A stretch of 46,263 bases of DNA from Gammaproteobacteria bacterium. GTDB lineage: Bacteria; Pseudomonadota; Gammaproteobacteria; Xanthomonadales; Xanthomonadaceae. A model generated the notes under the pieces. That model had not been told where the DNA came from. It worked only from the letters and a program-made list of their open reading frames with translations, and ran no database searches. The position numbers and the translations under genes are program-made. This document shows positions 27,401-39,019 of the stretch, piece after piece (position 1 is the stretch's first letter; every line of letters begins with the position of its first letter). The stretch spans positions 1-46,263 of the forward strand of contig JANXRY010000031.1 of assembly GCA_025356635.1 (NCBI GenBank). The letters run 5' to 3'.

Positions 27401-29341
27401 CAGGCCGGCGGCCAGCACCAGTCGGTTGAAGCCATCGTTTTCGGCGTCGCCGCGCCAGACTGATGCGAATGCTTCTTCGAAGCGGGCGCGCACCGCATCG
27501 ACTACTATCTGGCCGGACAACAGCTCGACGTCGAAATCCTGGATGACGATCTTGCCATCGTCGCCATTGAGCTCGTACGGATGCTCGGTGAGGATGCGCA
27601 GCCCAAGGTTCTCCAGCATCGGCAAGGCATCGGACAGGGCGATTTCCCCGCCCTGGCGGAACAATTTGAAGCGCAGGTCGCCATCATGCGTTTGATAAAG
27701 CGAAAGCCGCAGGTCATTGCCGTCGGCGAGCGCGGCGACATGCAGCAAATCATCGGCCGCAAGCTGTGGCGTCACCGATTCGATGTAGCCGGCCGGCAAG
27801 CTGCGGCCGAAGCGATGGGCGAGCTTCAAGCCAGCTTCGTCGCCATGTTGTTGTACCAGCAGGTCGCGCAGTTCGTCGTGCCAATTGCGCACGATCCGGG
27901 TGAGCTCCGCTTCCAGCGCGGCAGCATCCACGACCACTTTTTCGCCAGCCTTGGAACGGATGATCAGATGTAACTGCGCCAGCGGCGATTCGCCGATCTG
28001 GATCGTGGTGTCCAGGCGCTCGCCCTTGAGCGCAGCCATGAGCATGGCTTCGACTCGTTCGCGAATCTCGCTGTTGAAACGGTCGCGCGGAATATAGGCG
28101 AGGATCGAATAGAAGCGGCCGTAGCGGTCGCGGCGGATGAACAGGCGCGGGCGCACCCGCTCCTGCAGACTGAGGATACCAACGCTGGCGCGGGTGAGTT
28201 CTTCGGTACTGGCTTGGAATAGTTCGTCGCGCGGCAGGGTTTCCAGGATGTGCTTCAGCGCTTTGCCGCTATGGCCAGACTCGGCCAGCCCGGACGCCTT
28301 CATGACTTCGGCGAAACGCTGGCGCACCATCGGCACGTCCCAGGGCCGGCGGTTGTAGGCGCTGGAGGTATACAGGCCGAGGAAGCGCTGCTCGCGCACG
28401 GCGCGACCTTCAGTATCGAATTCGAGCACACCCACGTAATCCATGTAACCACCGCGATGGACAGTGGAACGGGCGTTGGTCTTGGTGAGGATCAGCGGTT
28501 CCATATGCGCGCCAGCCGCAAGACCGGATGCGGCCAGGCCAGCCAGCGGGCGCGGCGTGGCTTCGCCATCGGAGTCGCGCATCAGACCCAGCCCGGAACC
28601 CAGCACCGGATAGAGCATGTGCTTGCCATCGCGTTCAGCGACTTCGTACTCACGATAGCCGAGGAAGGTGAAGTGGTTGTCAGCGGCCCAATGCAAGAAG
28701 GCTTGCGCCTCGGTGCGTTCTTCCTCGGTCGCCGGCATCGGCCGCTGCGACAAATCATCGGCAATGCCGACCATGCGGTCGTGCATCACACGCCAATCCG
28801 AAACAGCTGCGCGTACGTCGGCGAGCGAAGCACCGATCGCTGTTTCCAAATCGGCCATCGCCGCGGCATCGGCCTGGCGGTCGATTTCCAGGTACATGAA
28901 CGATTCCGCGCGCCCCTCGCCCACGCCGAGCAGGCGGCCACCATCGTCGCGACGGATCGAAACCACCGGATGCACGATGCCATGCAAGGCAATCGAGCGC
29001 TTGGCCAGCAGAACATTCACCGAATCAACCAGGAATGGCATGTCGTCGTTGACGATTTCCATGATCGTCGTTGTGTTCGTGAGTCCATCGCTGTCGGGCG
29101 GATTGCGCACCTTGATCGTTGCACTGCCGGCCACGCGCGATTGCGCGAAAGCCAGTTGGCTGGCGGCGATCGCCGCCCACTCCGCCGATGGCCGCAAGGC
29201 GAGATCTTCGGCCAGCAGATGCGCGTAGTAAGCACGGGTGAAGTCCTTGGCGAGCGGCAAACTCGCCGTTGGCACGAGTGGCGCGAGCTCGCCGAGGATG
29301 GAATCGAGGGTCGCGAGATTGGGGGCGGTTTGCAGTGGCAT
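24410..29341 (-). CDS. gdhB: NAD-specific glutamate dehydrogenase (large, L_180/GdhB type)
   Basis: A 1643-residue enzyme deaminating glutamate to 2-oxoglutarate with NAD. The length fits the 180-kDa class known from Streptomyces clavuligerus and Pseudomonas (about 1620-1650). The N-terminal half carries ACT-like regulatory regions (EIVNDDMPFLVDSVNVLL early on). The catalytic core begins around residue 820 with GPVARGGLRWSDRREDFRTE and the lysine-bearing PVGSKGGFFVK at about 870, followed by VGIGDMSGDVFGNGM. The ATG overlaps the stop of the acyl-CoA dehydrogenase gene by 1 base (TAATG), so it is translationally coupled. Such enzymes are usually catabolic and allosterically regulated. Confidence 0.97.
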   Translation of the reverse strand: MPLQTAPNLATLDSILGELAPLVPTASLPLAKDFTRAYYAHLLAEDLALRPSAEWAAIAASQLAFAQSRVAGSATIKVRNPPDSDGLTNTTTIMEIVNDDMPFLVDSVNVLLAKRSIALHGIVHPVVSIRRDDGGRLLGVGEGRAESFMYLEIDRQADAAAMADLETAIGASLADVRAAVSDWRVMHDRMVGIADDLSQRPMPATEEERTEAQAFLHWAADNHFTFLGYREYEVAERDGKHMLYPVLGSGLGLMRDSDGEATPRPLAGLAASGLAAGAHMEPLILTKTNARSTVHRGGYMDYVGVLEFDTEGRAVREQRFLGLYTSSAYNRRPWDVPMVRQRFAEVMKASGLAESGHSGKALKHILETLPRDELFQASTEELTRASVGILSLQERVRPRLFIRRDRYGRFYSILAYIPRDRFNSEIRERVEAMLMAALKGERLDTTIQIGESPLAQLHLIIRSKAGEKVVVDAAALEAELTRIVRNWHDELRDLLVQQHGDEAGLKLAHRFGRSLPAGYIESVTPQLAADDLLHVAALADGNDLRLSLYQTHDGDLRFKLFRQGGEIALSDALPMLENLGLRILTEHPYELNGDDGKIVIQDFDVELLSGQIVVDAVRARFEEAFASVWRGDAENDGFNRLVLAAGLGWRQVAMLRGYCKYLLQTGATFSQAYMEETLARYPLIARLLVELFEARFEPCRDVKAAATTCETLRKSLTDLVPVTDREKLGTIFEEMGADRALDRDAQIDACLDALAIMLDRVSSLDEDRILGGFMTAIVATLRTSFFQKKGAGGTHKDYVSFKFDPAKLPDLPKPRPYREIFVYSPFVEGVHLRFGPVARGGLRWSDRREDFRTEVLGLVKAQMVKNTVIVPVGSKGGFFVKRSPAGGDRDAVLAEGIACYKRFINGLLDITDNIVDGAIVPPLDVVRHDGDDPYLVVAADKGTATFSDIANGISAEHGFWLDDAFASGGSVGYDHKGMGITAKGGWESVKRHFRALGIDCQSQDFSCVGIGDMSGDVFGNGMLLSKHIRLLAAFDHRHIFLDPNPDSALSFAERERMFKLPRSSWDDYDKRLISAGGGIYPRGAKTIPLSSEIKAALSIESDAEQMAPADLTNAILKAPVDLLWNGGIGTYVKSSAESHADCGDRANNGLRVNGNELCCKIVGEGGNLGMTQRGRIEAAHHGVLLNTDFIDNSAGVDTSDHEVNIKILLGAIVQRGELSMAQRNVLLASMTDEVGELVLNDNYRQNQAISLMEAMSASRLGSFGHFIRTLEGQGLLDRAIEFLPSDAELAERKSRGQGLTRPELSVLLSYDKIVIFNQLLDSDVPEDPHLSKELLRYFPKPLQERYAADMQNHRLRREIIATAVTNSMVNRMGSTFLQRMQEDTGDTPAQIAKAYSISREVLQARSFWSTIDELDLKVPETAQIEALTELWHLQRNMTRWLLNRPGDVLHISDMVERYAGPMAELRSILPKILPAESRAAMQADIAQWRAQGFPETLAQGMACLPYLTYGLDIVEVALERRLPVAHVGEVYFALSDALHSKWLMDNVEKLPVDGRWHAQARGVLRDELQAQQRSLVGIVLASSAPGSNAATLVGQWLARDDAALKYTLAMFADMRNLRSMDFATLSVAVRRLAQIASAGARAA

Positions 29342-30489
29342 TAACGCAATCCTGTTTCGTGGCGGGCAATCACCAGGCGCTGGATCTCGCTGGTGCCTTC
29401 GTAGATTTCGGTGATCTTGGCATCGCGGAAATAACGCTCGAGCGGCATTTCCTTCGAGTAACCCATGCCGCCGTGGATTTGTACCGCCTGATGGGTAATC
29501 CACATTGCCGCTTCCGATGCGGTGAGTTTGGCGACCGCCGCTTCGGTGGTGAAGCGCTGGTCCTGGCCCTTGAGCCATGCCGCGCGCAGCGTGAGTAGCA
29601 GCGAAGCATCAAGCTTGCATTTCATGTCAGCGATCTTGGCCTGGGTCATCTGGAAGGCGCCGATCGGTTGGCCGAAAGCCTTGCGTTCCTTCACATAGGC
29701 AAGTGTCGCTTCATAGGCGGCTCGGGCGATGCCGATAGCCTGCGAGGCGATGCCGATGCGGCCGGCGTCGAGCACACCCATAGCGATCTTGAAGCCATGG
29801 CCTTCTTCGCCGAGTACGTCTTCGATGGCGCAAACGTAATCCTGGAATTCGATTTCACACGTAGCCGAGGCGCGAATGCCGAGCTTGGGCTCGGTCTTGC
29901 CGCGGTGGAAGCCGGGCTTGCTGGTGTCGATCATGAAGGCGGTGACGCCGCGCGCCCCCTTGTCCGGGTCAGTCATCGCAAACAGCACGATGTACTTGGC
30001 AACCGGGCCGGAAGTGATCCAGCTCTTCTTGCCGTTGATCACGAAGCTGCCGTCGGCTTGTTTGACAGCGCGGCAACGCATGGCGGTGGCATCGGAACCA
30101 GACTGCGGTTCGGTCAACGCGAAGGCACCGATCTCCCTGCCCTCGGCAATCGCGCGCACGTACTTCTGCTTCTGCGCCTCGTTGCCGAACTTCAGGATGC
30201 CGTTGCAGAACAGCGAGTTGTTCACCGAGACGATGGTCGAGTGCGCGGCATCGGCAGCAGCGATTTCGACCATGGCCAGTACGTAGCTGATCGGGTCCAT
30301 CCCGGCGCCACCGTACTCGACCGGCACTTCAATGCCCATCAGGCCGTTCAAGCCGAGGGTGCGGATGTTTTCCAACGGAAATTCGCCAGTACTATCGTGA
30401 TGCTCGGCGCTGGGCGCGATCTTTTCCTGGGCAATCCGGCGTGCGGCGTCCTGGATCATCAACTGTTCTTCGGTAAATCGGAAATCCAC
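29341..30489 (-). CDS. Acyl-CoA dehydrogenase (short-chain type)
   Basis: A 382-residue flavoenzyme introducing a 2,3-double bond into acyl-CoA. FAD- and substrate-binding motifs are present (AFALTEPQSGSDA, WITSGPVAKY), with a catalytic glutamate at about position 364 in EIYEGTSEIQ, the position used by short-chain and butyryl-CoA dehydrogenases. HQAVQIHGGMGY is also typical. The start is GTG with GAGGG about 7 bases upstream. It is the first gene of the acyl-CoA dehydrogenase-gdhB-nadK operon and is divergent from the metH regulator gene across about 100 bases. Exact chain-length preference cannot be judged. Confidence 0.95.
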   Translation of the reverse strand: MDFRFTEEQLMIQDAARRIAQEKIAPSAEHHDSTGEFPLENIRTLGLNGLMGIEVPVEYGGAGMDPISYVLAMVEIAAADAAHSTIVSVNNSLFCNGILKFGNEAQKQKYVRAIAEGREIGAFALTEPQSGSDATAMRCRAVKQADGSFVINGKKSWITSGPVAKYIVLFAMTDPDKGARGVTAFMIDTSKPGFHRGKTEPKLGIRASATCEIEFQDYVCAIEDVLGEEGHGFKIAMGVLDAGRIGIASQAIGIARAAYEATLAYVKERKAFGQPIGAFQMTQAKIADMKCKLDASLLLTLRAAWLKGQDQRFTTEAAVAKLTASEAAMWITHQAVQIHGGMGYSKEMPLERYFRDAKITEIYEGTSEIQRLVIARHETGLR

Positions 30490-30529
30490 GGCCTAGCCCT
30501 CTCGATACGTTGCTATTGGCCATTGTAGC

Positions 30530-30558
30530 TTGACGCCAACGGCTGCGGCGCCTAGCCT
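30530..30558 (+). promoter_or_regulatory. Possible promoter of the regulator-metH operon
   Basis: TTGACG (30530-30535) is followed after 17 bases by TAGCCT (30553-30558). The -35 is good and the -10 poor. The -10 overlaps the left arm of the inverted repeat at 30556-30583, as expected for a repressed promoter. Confidence 0.35.
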
Positions 30559-30583
30559 TTCATCTTGGAATCGCGATGAAAGG
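30556..30583 (+). promoter_or_regulatory. Inverted repeat covering the regulator's ribosome binding site; candidate operator
   Basis: CCTTTCATC (30556-30564) and GATGAAAGG (30575-30583) form a perfect 9-bp inverted repeat with a 10-base spacer. It sits at the expected transcription start and overlaps the AAAGGA ribosome binding site (30579-30584). It may be an autoregulatory operator for the ArsR-type protein encoded next, or an RNA hairpin that hides the ribosome binding site. Both readings are inference from position and symmetry. Confidence 0.6.
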
Positions 30584-30589
30584 ATGAAT

Positions 30590-31515
30590 ATGGATCTCGA
30601 AGCCTGGTCTGCCTGTCTGCGTGTGCTCGCCGACCCAACCCGGGTACGGCTGCTGGCGCTGCTCGAACGCGAGGAGCTGACCGTTGCCGAATTGTCGGCA
30701 GTTACCCGCCTGGCACAACCGCGCGTGTCCACGCATTTGGCCAAGCTCAAGGAAGCCGATCTGGTGCGCGACCGCCGCGCCGGTGTGTCGGCCTATTACC
30801 GGTTCAGCGCCGACCACCTGGAAGCGGGCGAACAGCGCCTCTGGGAAACCTTGCGCGACGCCACCGACGACCCACTCCTGCGGCAAGATGCCGAGCGCCT
30901 GCCGGCGATCCTGTCCACCCGCGACTCCGACCAGAACTGGGCCGATTCGGTCGCTGGCGACATGGAACGGCACTATTCGCCCGGTCGGACCTGGGAAGCG
31001 ATGGCGCGCTCCGCCTTGCCCCTGCTGGCACCGGGCGACGTGCTCGACATCGCCTCCGGAGACGGCATGCTCGCCGAACTGCTCGCGCCGCATTCGCGCC
31101 GTTATGTCTGCATCGACAACAGCGCCAAGGTGGTGCACGCCGCCAGCGAACGCCTGCGCAAGATGGAGCACGTTGACGTGCGCGAAGGCGACATGCAGGC
31201 CCTGCCCTTCGACAAGCCGCAATTCGATCTCGTCCTGATGATGCACGCGCTGACCTATGCCGATAAACCGGCGCTGGCCATTGCCGAAGCGGGACGCGTG
31301 CTGCGCAAGGGCGGGCAATTGCTGCTCGCCTGCCTGGCCAAGCACGAGCACAAAGCGGCGGTGACGCCATTCGGCCACGTCAACCTAGGTTTCACCGAGA
31401 AAGAACTCCGCCGCTTCGCCGAGAAGGCCGGCCTCACGGTGCTGGTGTGCGAGGTGGTGACGCGTGAAAAACGCCCGCCGCATTTCGAGGTGTTGACCCT
31501 GCTAGCGCGAAAGGC

Positions 31516-31519
<4 letters not shown>
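30590..31519 (+). CDS. ArsR-family regulator fused to a SAM-dependent methyltransferase domain
   Basis: A 309-residue fusion. Residues 1-95 form an ArsR winged helix ([16 protein letters not shown], then recognition helix [17 protein letters not shown]) without obvious metal-binding cysteines. Residues 110-309 form a class I methyltransferase domain whose motif I is DIASGDGML (153-161). The ATG at 30590 is favoured by AAAGGA 5 bases upstream; upstream TTG and ATG codons in frame are less well placed. The gene ends in a 4-base overlap with metH. ArsR-methyltransferase proteins beside methionine-cycle genes are thought to sense S-adenosylmethionine or S-adenosylhomocysteine and control metH or metE. 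Here the fused domain probably serves as the ligand sensor. Confidence 0.9.
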
Positions 31520-35271
<3,752 letters not shown>

Positions 35272-35277
35272 TTACCG

Positions 35278-35805
35278 CTACCAGACCAGATCGTCGGGAA
35301 CCTGGTACTGCGGATCGGCGTAGATGGCGTCGCTGGCAGGTGCATCCGGATCAACTTTCAGCGCGATCGCTTCCGGGAAGATCGTTTCGGCTTCGGCCAG
35401 CGGCACTGCATCGACCAGCAGGTAGCGTCCGTTCTGCTGCACGACGCCGAGCCTGCCAGCATTGAGCGCAACGAGTTGTTCGGCAGTGACATGGATGCGC
35501 TTGATCTTGCCGCCGTAGGGAAAGTGCCGGGCGATTTCCGCAGTCGCATCGTTCAGCGACTTGCCGGCAAGTAGCGCTTCAAGCCTGGCCTTTGCTTCGC
35601 GACGGATTCGCGTTGATTCCTGTTTCAGGCGCTCCGCCTCGATGCGCTCGTCTTTTTCTTTTTGTGCGCGAATCGCATAGGCCTTGGCGAGATCCATCTC
35701 TTCGCGGGTACGCGCAGGTTTCGCTGGCGGTTTTTTCGGTGGCTCTTGCTTTGGCGCTGGCGTAAAGCCCAGGCCGAGCAATTGGTCGCGCAATGAATGA
35801 CTCAT
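35278..35805 (-). CDS. DUF2058 family protein (YaiL-like)
   Basis: A 175-residue cytoplasmic protein of the DUF2058 family, found widely in gammaproteobacteria without a settled function. The N-terminus LRDQLLGLGF is characteristic. It is followed by a Lys/Pro-rich stretch and a long charged, probably coiled-coil helix (about 35-90, AQKEKDERIEAERLKQESTR). The C-terminal domain has FPYGGKIKRIHVTAEQ and NGRYLLVD. It lies 3 bases after the slyX stop on the same strand and converges with metH across a 6-base gap. Confidence 0.88.
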   Translation of the reverse strand: MSHSLRDQLLGLGFTPAPKQEPPKKPPAKPARTREEMDLAKAYAIRAQKEKDERIEAERLKQESTRIRREAKARLEALLAGKSLNDATAEIARHFPYGGKIKRIHVTAEQLVALNAGRLGVVQQNGRYLLVDAVPLAEAETIFPEAIALKVDPDAPASDAIYADPQYQVPDDLVW

Positions 35806-35808
35806 GGC

Positions 35809-36045
35809 TCAGTAGTGCGGCGGTGGCGGTTCGTTGTCGGGATCGCTATGCAGCACGGTACGCACTTGCTTGAGATCGTCCAGCGCCTGCCGCAGAAGTT
35901 CCTGCGTACGGGAATTTTCGGCTCGTGACGAGGCCAGCGCATCACTCATTTCAGTCAACGCCTGTTCTTGAAAAGCCAGGCGCGTCTCCAGTTCCGTGAA
36001 TCGGCGATCGAACTGGAATTCAAGGTTCTGGTCGGCAACCGGCAT
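35809..36045 (-). CDS. slyX: SlyX family protein
   Basis: A 78-residue, mostly coiled-coil protein (FTELETRLAFQEQALTEMSD) ending in a proline-rich tail with PPPPHY, the SlyX hallmark. The ATG at 36045 gives the usual length (about 70-80) and leaves 10 bases after the ugd stop; an upstream in-frame start would overlap ugd. SlyX function is not established despite its naming after a lysis-related locus. Confidence 0.9.
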   Translation of the reverse strand: MPVADQNLEFQFDRRFTELETRLAFQEQALTEMSDALASSRAENSRTQELLRQALDDLKQVRTVLHSDPDNEPPPPHY

Positions 36046-36055
36046 GGCGTCAGAC

Positions 36056-37396
36056 TCAGGACCGCTGGATGCTGCGGCCGCGACCGATGCCGTAGTAAGC
36101 AATGCCGGCGGCCTCGACTTCGGCAGGATCATGGATGTTGCGACCATCGAACAAGGCCGCATGACGCAGTGCCGTCTTGAGCGAAGCCAGGTCCGGATTC
36201 ATGTAGGCCTTCCACTCGGTAACCACCACCAGCGCATCGGCGCCTTGCAGTGCGTCCTCGGGCGACGCGCAGAGCTTCAGGTCCGGGCGCTCGCCATAGA
36301 TGCGTCGGGTTTCTTCCATCGCTTCCGGGTCGTGTGCGCGCACTTTGGCGCCAGCGCCCCACAGGTCGGCGAACAGTGCGCGACTCGAGGCTTCGCGCAT
36401 GTCGTCGGTATTGGGCTTGAACGCCAAGCCCCAGATCGCGAAAGTCTTGTCGCGCAATTCACCGTGGAAATGCCGTTCGATGAATTCGAACAATTTGTGC
36501 TTCTGGCGCTCGTTGACTGCTTCCACTGCACCCAGGATTTCGGCGCGATAACCATATTGGCGTGCGGTGCGTTCCAGCGCCTGCACATCTTTCGGAAAAC
36601 AGGAGCCGCCATAACCGGCACCGGGATAGATGAAGCTGTAACCGATACGTGAATCGGAGCCGATGCCGTGCCGGACCATTTCGATGTCGGCGCCGACTCG
36701 CTCGGCGATGTTGGCCATCTCGTTCATGAAGCTGATCTTGGTCGCCAGCATGGCGTTGGCGGCGTACTTGGTCAGCTCGGCCGAACGCACGTCCATGGCG
36801 ACGATGCGCTCGTGGTTGCGATTGAACGGCGCATACAGGCGCTTCATCTGCTCCAGCGCCTGGGCGCTGGCCGTGCCGAGGACGATCCGGTCCGGGCGCA
36901 TGCAATCCTTGACTGCATCGCCTTCCTTCAGGAACTCGGGGTTGGACACCACTTCGAAGGCGATGTCCTGGCCACGCGCGGCCAAAGCGCCCGATACCGC
37001 CGCACTGACCTTGTCGGCGGTTCCAACCGGCACCGTGGATTTGTTGACGATAGTCACGGAGCGAGCCAGATACGTGCCGATGGTGCGCGCCACCGTCAGC
37101 ACGTATTGCAGGTCGGCGCTGCCATCTTCGTCGGGCGGCGTACCGACGGCGACAAACAGGATGTCGCCATGCGCCACTGCTGATTCCGCATCGGTGGTGA
37201 ACTGCAAACGCCCGGAGGCATGGTTGCTGAGTACCATGTCCTCCAGCCCGGGCTCGTAAATCGGGATCACGCCGTTGTTCAAGCCCGACACTTTGGCCGG
37301 ATCGATGTCGACGCAAACTACTTGATGGCCTACTTCGGCCAAGCAAGTGCCGGTGACAAGACCGACGTAGCCGGTACCGAAAACAGTGACTTTCAT
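36056..37396 (-). CDS. ugd: UDP-glucose 6-dehydrogenase
   Basis: A 446-residue NAD-dependent enzyme making UDP-glucuronate for surface polysaccharides or lipid A modification. It has an N-terminal Rossmann motif [12 protein letters not shown], Lys210 and Asn214 in [12 protein letters not shown], and the catalytic Cys266 in YGGSCFPKD with Asp270. The C-terminal NAD/sugar domain contains [15 protein letters not shown]. All key residues are intact. No sugar-transferase genes flank it, so the use of UDP-glucuronate is not evident here. It lies 40 bases after the FKBP gene, where a TATAAA-like element (37420-37415, minus strand) could give it its own weak promoter. Confidence 0.97.
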   Translation of the reverse strand: MKVTVFGTGYVGLVTGTCLAEVGHQVVCVDIDPAKVSGLNNGVIPIYEPGLEDMVLSNHASGRLQFTTDAESAVAHGDILFVAVGTPPDEDGSADLQYVLTVARTIGTYLARSVTIVNKSTVPVGTADKVSAAVSGALAARGQDIAFEVVSNPEFLKEGDAVKDCMRPDRIVLGTASAQALEQMKRLYAPFNRNHERIVAMDVRSAELTKYAANAMLATKISFMNEMANIAERVGADIEMVRHGIGSDSRIGYSFIYPGAGYGGSCFPKDVQALERTARQYGYRAEILGAVEAVNERQKHKLFEFIERHFHGELRDKTFAIWGLAFKPNTDDMREASSRALFADLWGAGAKVRAHDPEAMEETRRIYGERPDLKLCASPEDALQGADALVVVTEWKAYMNPDLASLKTALRHAALFDGRNIHDPAEVEAAGIAYYGIGRGRSIQRS

Positions 37397-37436
37397 CTAA
37401 GCATCCCTGAATTTTTTATAGCTTGCGCTGTCGCGA

Positions 37437-38183
37437 TTACTTGACGATGGCCTGCAACTCGACTTCGAAGATCAGCGTGGCGTTCGGGCCGATCATCGGA
37501 CTGGGAGCAAGACCGGTAGCCAGGTTGGCCGGAATCCAGAACTTGTACTTGCTGCCGACCGGCATCAGCGCGACGCCCTCAGTCCACCCCTGGATCACCG
37601 CGTTGAGCGCGAACTCGGCGGGCTGGCCACCATGCAGCTCAGAGCTGTCGAACACTTGGCCATTCAGATTGCTGCCCTTATAGAGCACGCGAACGGTATC
37701 GGTGGCGGCCGGCTTCGGACCCGCGCCTTGGCGAAGCACTTGGTACTGCAGGCCACTGGCGGTAGTGCGCACGCCCGGCTTGGCCTTGTTCGCGGCGAGG
37801 AATGCCTTGCCGGCCGCCAGGTTCTTCGCACCCTGCTCTGCTTGCTGGGCGGCCATCTTGGTCTGCATCTTCTGGGTGAACGTAGCGCGGACCTGTTCGG
37901 CCTGCTGTTCGGTCATCGCGGTGGGCTTGCCAGTGAAGACATCCTGCAACGCACGAGTCAGAGCGGCAATGTCAATCTCACCCTTGATCTGGGCCATCGA
38001 CTTGGCGATATCCATGCCGATCATGTAGCTGTTGCGCTGCTTCTCGGTCATGCCTGGCGCGGGTGTCGTGGCGGCAACCGCAGGTCGTGCCGGCGCAGGC
38101 CTGGGCGCGGGAGTCTGCGCCAAGCTCGAGGCAGACAGCAGCAATGTCGAAAACATGACGGCAGAACGAAGAACCGAACTCAT
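37437..38183 (-). CDS. Secreted FKBP-type peptidyl-prolyl cis-trans isomerase
   Basis: A 248-residue protein with a cleavable signal (SAVMFSTLLLSASSLAQ), a Pro/Ala-rich linker, an N-terminal helical dimerisation domain as in Mip/FkpA (about 45-140), and a C-terminal FKBP domain. It is probably a periplasmic folding catalyst. The core has DTVRVLYKGS, GQVFDSS, and VIQGWTEGVALMPVGSKYKFWIP. The loop that usually reads A-Y-G (active-site Tyr) here reads ATG in NLATGLAP, so that tyrosine is replaced by threonine. The ATG at 38183 has AGGAG 8 bases upstream and is preferred to GTG at 38192. Confidence 0.93.
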   Translation of the reverse strand: MSSVLRSAVMFSTLLLSASSLAQTPAPRPAPARPAVAATTPAPGMTEKQRNSYMIGMDIAKSMAQIKGEIDIAALTRALQDVFTGKPTAMTEQQAEQVRATFTQKMQTKMAAQQAEQGAKNLAAGKAFLAANKAKPGVRTTASGLQYQVLRQGAGPKPAATDTVRVLYKGSNLNGQVFDSSELHGGQPAEFALNAVIQGWTEGVALMPVGSKYKFWIPANLATGLAPSPMIGPNATLIFEVELQAIVK

Positions 38184-38339
38184 ATGGAACACTCCTGGGA
38201 AGCCGGGCGTTCCGGCTAGATCAGTAATTGTCGCAGCTGTACCGCGAACTCCGCCAGCAATGACGGCGTGCCCTCGCGTTCGGGCCAGCCTGCCCAGCGC
38301 CTATGCCATCAGTTGGGTACCGGCATTGTGCAAAAGCAG

Positions 38340-38367
38340 TTGACATGGCCAATTCTTGTGTTATAGT
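38340..38367 (+). promoter_or_regulatory. Sigma-70 promoter of the YtrA-type operon
   Basis: A perfect -35 TTGACA (38340-38345), a 16-base spacer and a -10 TATAGT (38362-38367), about 45 bases before the first ATG. It is the strongest promoter-like sequence in the window and the only one upstream of this six-gene unit. The -10 lies inside the operator dyad at 38358-38379. Confidence 0.78.
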
Positions 38368-38379
38368 TGACTACAACAC
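38358..38379 (+). promoter_or_regulatory. 22-bp operator-like dyad overlapping the -10 box
   Basis: GTGTTATAGT (38358-38367), a TG spacer, and ACTACAACAC (38370-38379) form 10-base inverted arms with a single mismatch. Read with one more base on each side it fits TGTG-N16-CACC (38357-38380), one base away from the GGTG-N16-CACC pattern I recall being reported for a Xanthomonas YtrA regulator. It covers the -10 and transcription start, so the YtrA-type GntR protein encoded downstream probably binds here as an autorepressor. Confidence 0.72.
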
Positions 38380-38411
38380 CATCTGGTTACCTCACCAACA
38401 CGGGAGGCGGT

Positions 38412-38648
38412 ATGTACTACAAACTCAAAAACACTCTGGCTGGGATCGCTGTTGCCTTCGCCCTGCTGGGCGTCAGCTACGCAGCGGGTCGTCCACCAAT
38501 GGCGTCTGACGCCCGCTTCGACATCAACTCGCCGAGACTGGAGACCCGACTGGACGCGCCCCAACTGCCGCGCAAGTACAGCCTGCGCCGCAGCCTGACG
38601 ATGCCCTACTTTTCGTTCGGTCCGCTGCTGCCACGCCGGGAGTCCTGA
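38412..38648 (+). CDS. Small membrane or secreted peptide, first gene of the YtrA-type operon
   Basis: A 78-residue protein of unknown family. It has a short basic start, a single hydrophobic segment (TLAGIAVAFALLGVSYAAG, about 8-26) that is either a signal peptide or a membrane anchor, then a basic, proline-rich tail (RLDAPQLPRKYSLRRSL) ending in MPYFSFGPLLPRRES. GGGAGG lies 4 bases before the ATG. It is followed after 2 bases by the GntR-type gene, so it heads the operon under the dyad-controlled promoter. The tail's net positive charge suggests contact with membranes or acidic partners; no function is known to me. Confidence 0.72.
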   Translation: MYYKLKNTLAGIAVAFALLGVSYAAGRPPMASDARFDINSPRLETRLDAPQLPRKYSLRRSLTMPYFSFGPLLPRRES

Positions 38649-38650
38649 TC

Positions 38651-39019
38651 ATGGTTATTGCCTGGAGCGACAACGCACCGATCTATCGCCAGCTCAAGGA
38701 GCGCGTGGTCGGCATGATGCTGGACGGCATGCTCAAGCCTGGTGATGCCCTGCCCTCGGTCCGGCAGATTGCCGCCGAGTACCAGCTCAACCCGATTACC
38801 GTCTCCCGCGCCTATCAGGAGCTGGCGGACGAAGCCTTGGTGGAAAAACGAAGGGGACTTGGCATGTACATGACCGACGGCGCCCGCGACAAGCTGCTCG
38901 CCAGCGAACGCGAGCGCTTCCTGATGGAAGAATGGCCGGCGATGGTCGAACGCATCCGACGCCTGGGCCTGGGCATTGACCAGTTGCTCAAGGCCGCCAA
39001 AGATGGGGGTGCACTGTGA
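38651..39019 (+). CDS. GntR-family transcriptional regulator, YtrA subfamily
   Basis: A 122-residue repressor. The winged helix-turn-helix occupies about residues 10-78 (PIYRQLKERVVGMMLDGML, DALPSVRQIAAEYQLNPITVSRAYQEL). The remaining 40 or so residues form a short helical dimerisation tail, the hallmark of the YtrA subfamily, which lacks a large ligand domain. YtrA-type proteins usually repress an adjoining ABC transporter operon and respond to envelope-acting peptides or antibiotics. It ends in a GTGA overlap with the ATPase gene. The dyad at 38358-38379 is its likely site. Confidence 0.94.
   Translation: MVIAWSDNAPIYRQLKERVVGMMLDGMLKPGDALPSVRQIAAEYQLNPITVSRAYQELADEALVEKRRGLGMYMTDGARDKLLASERERFLMEEWPAMVERIRRLGLGIDQLLKAAKDGGAL

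Noticed and set aside
30490-30589. Possible SAH, SAM or cobalamin riboswitch upstream of the regulator-metH operon
   Set aside because: The gap is only about 100 bases, shared with a divergent gene, and shows a simple inverted repeat rather than a multi-helix aptamer.
37415-37420. TATAAA on the minus strand as a separate ugd promoter
   Set aside because: No acceptable -35 lies 16-18 bases upstream, so it is noted under ugd but not listed as a promoter.
38216-38310. Minus-strand frame of about 30 codons in the fkpA-YtrA gap, protein-like in composition (EREGTPSLLAEFAVQLRQLL)
   Set aside because: It has no acceptable start codon and is preceded by a stop codon; it could be a gene remnant but is too short to support.
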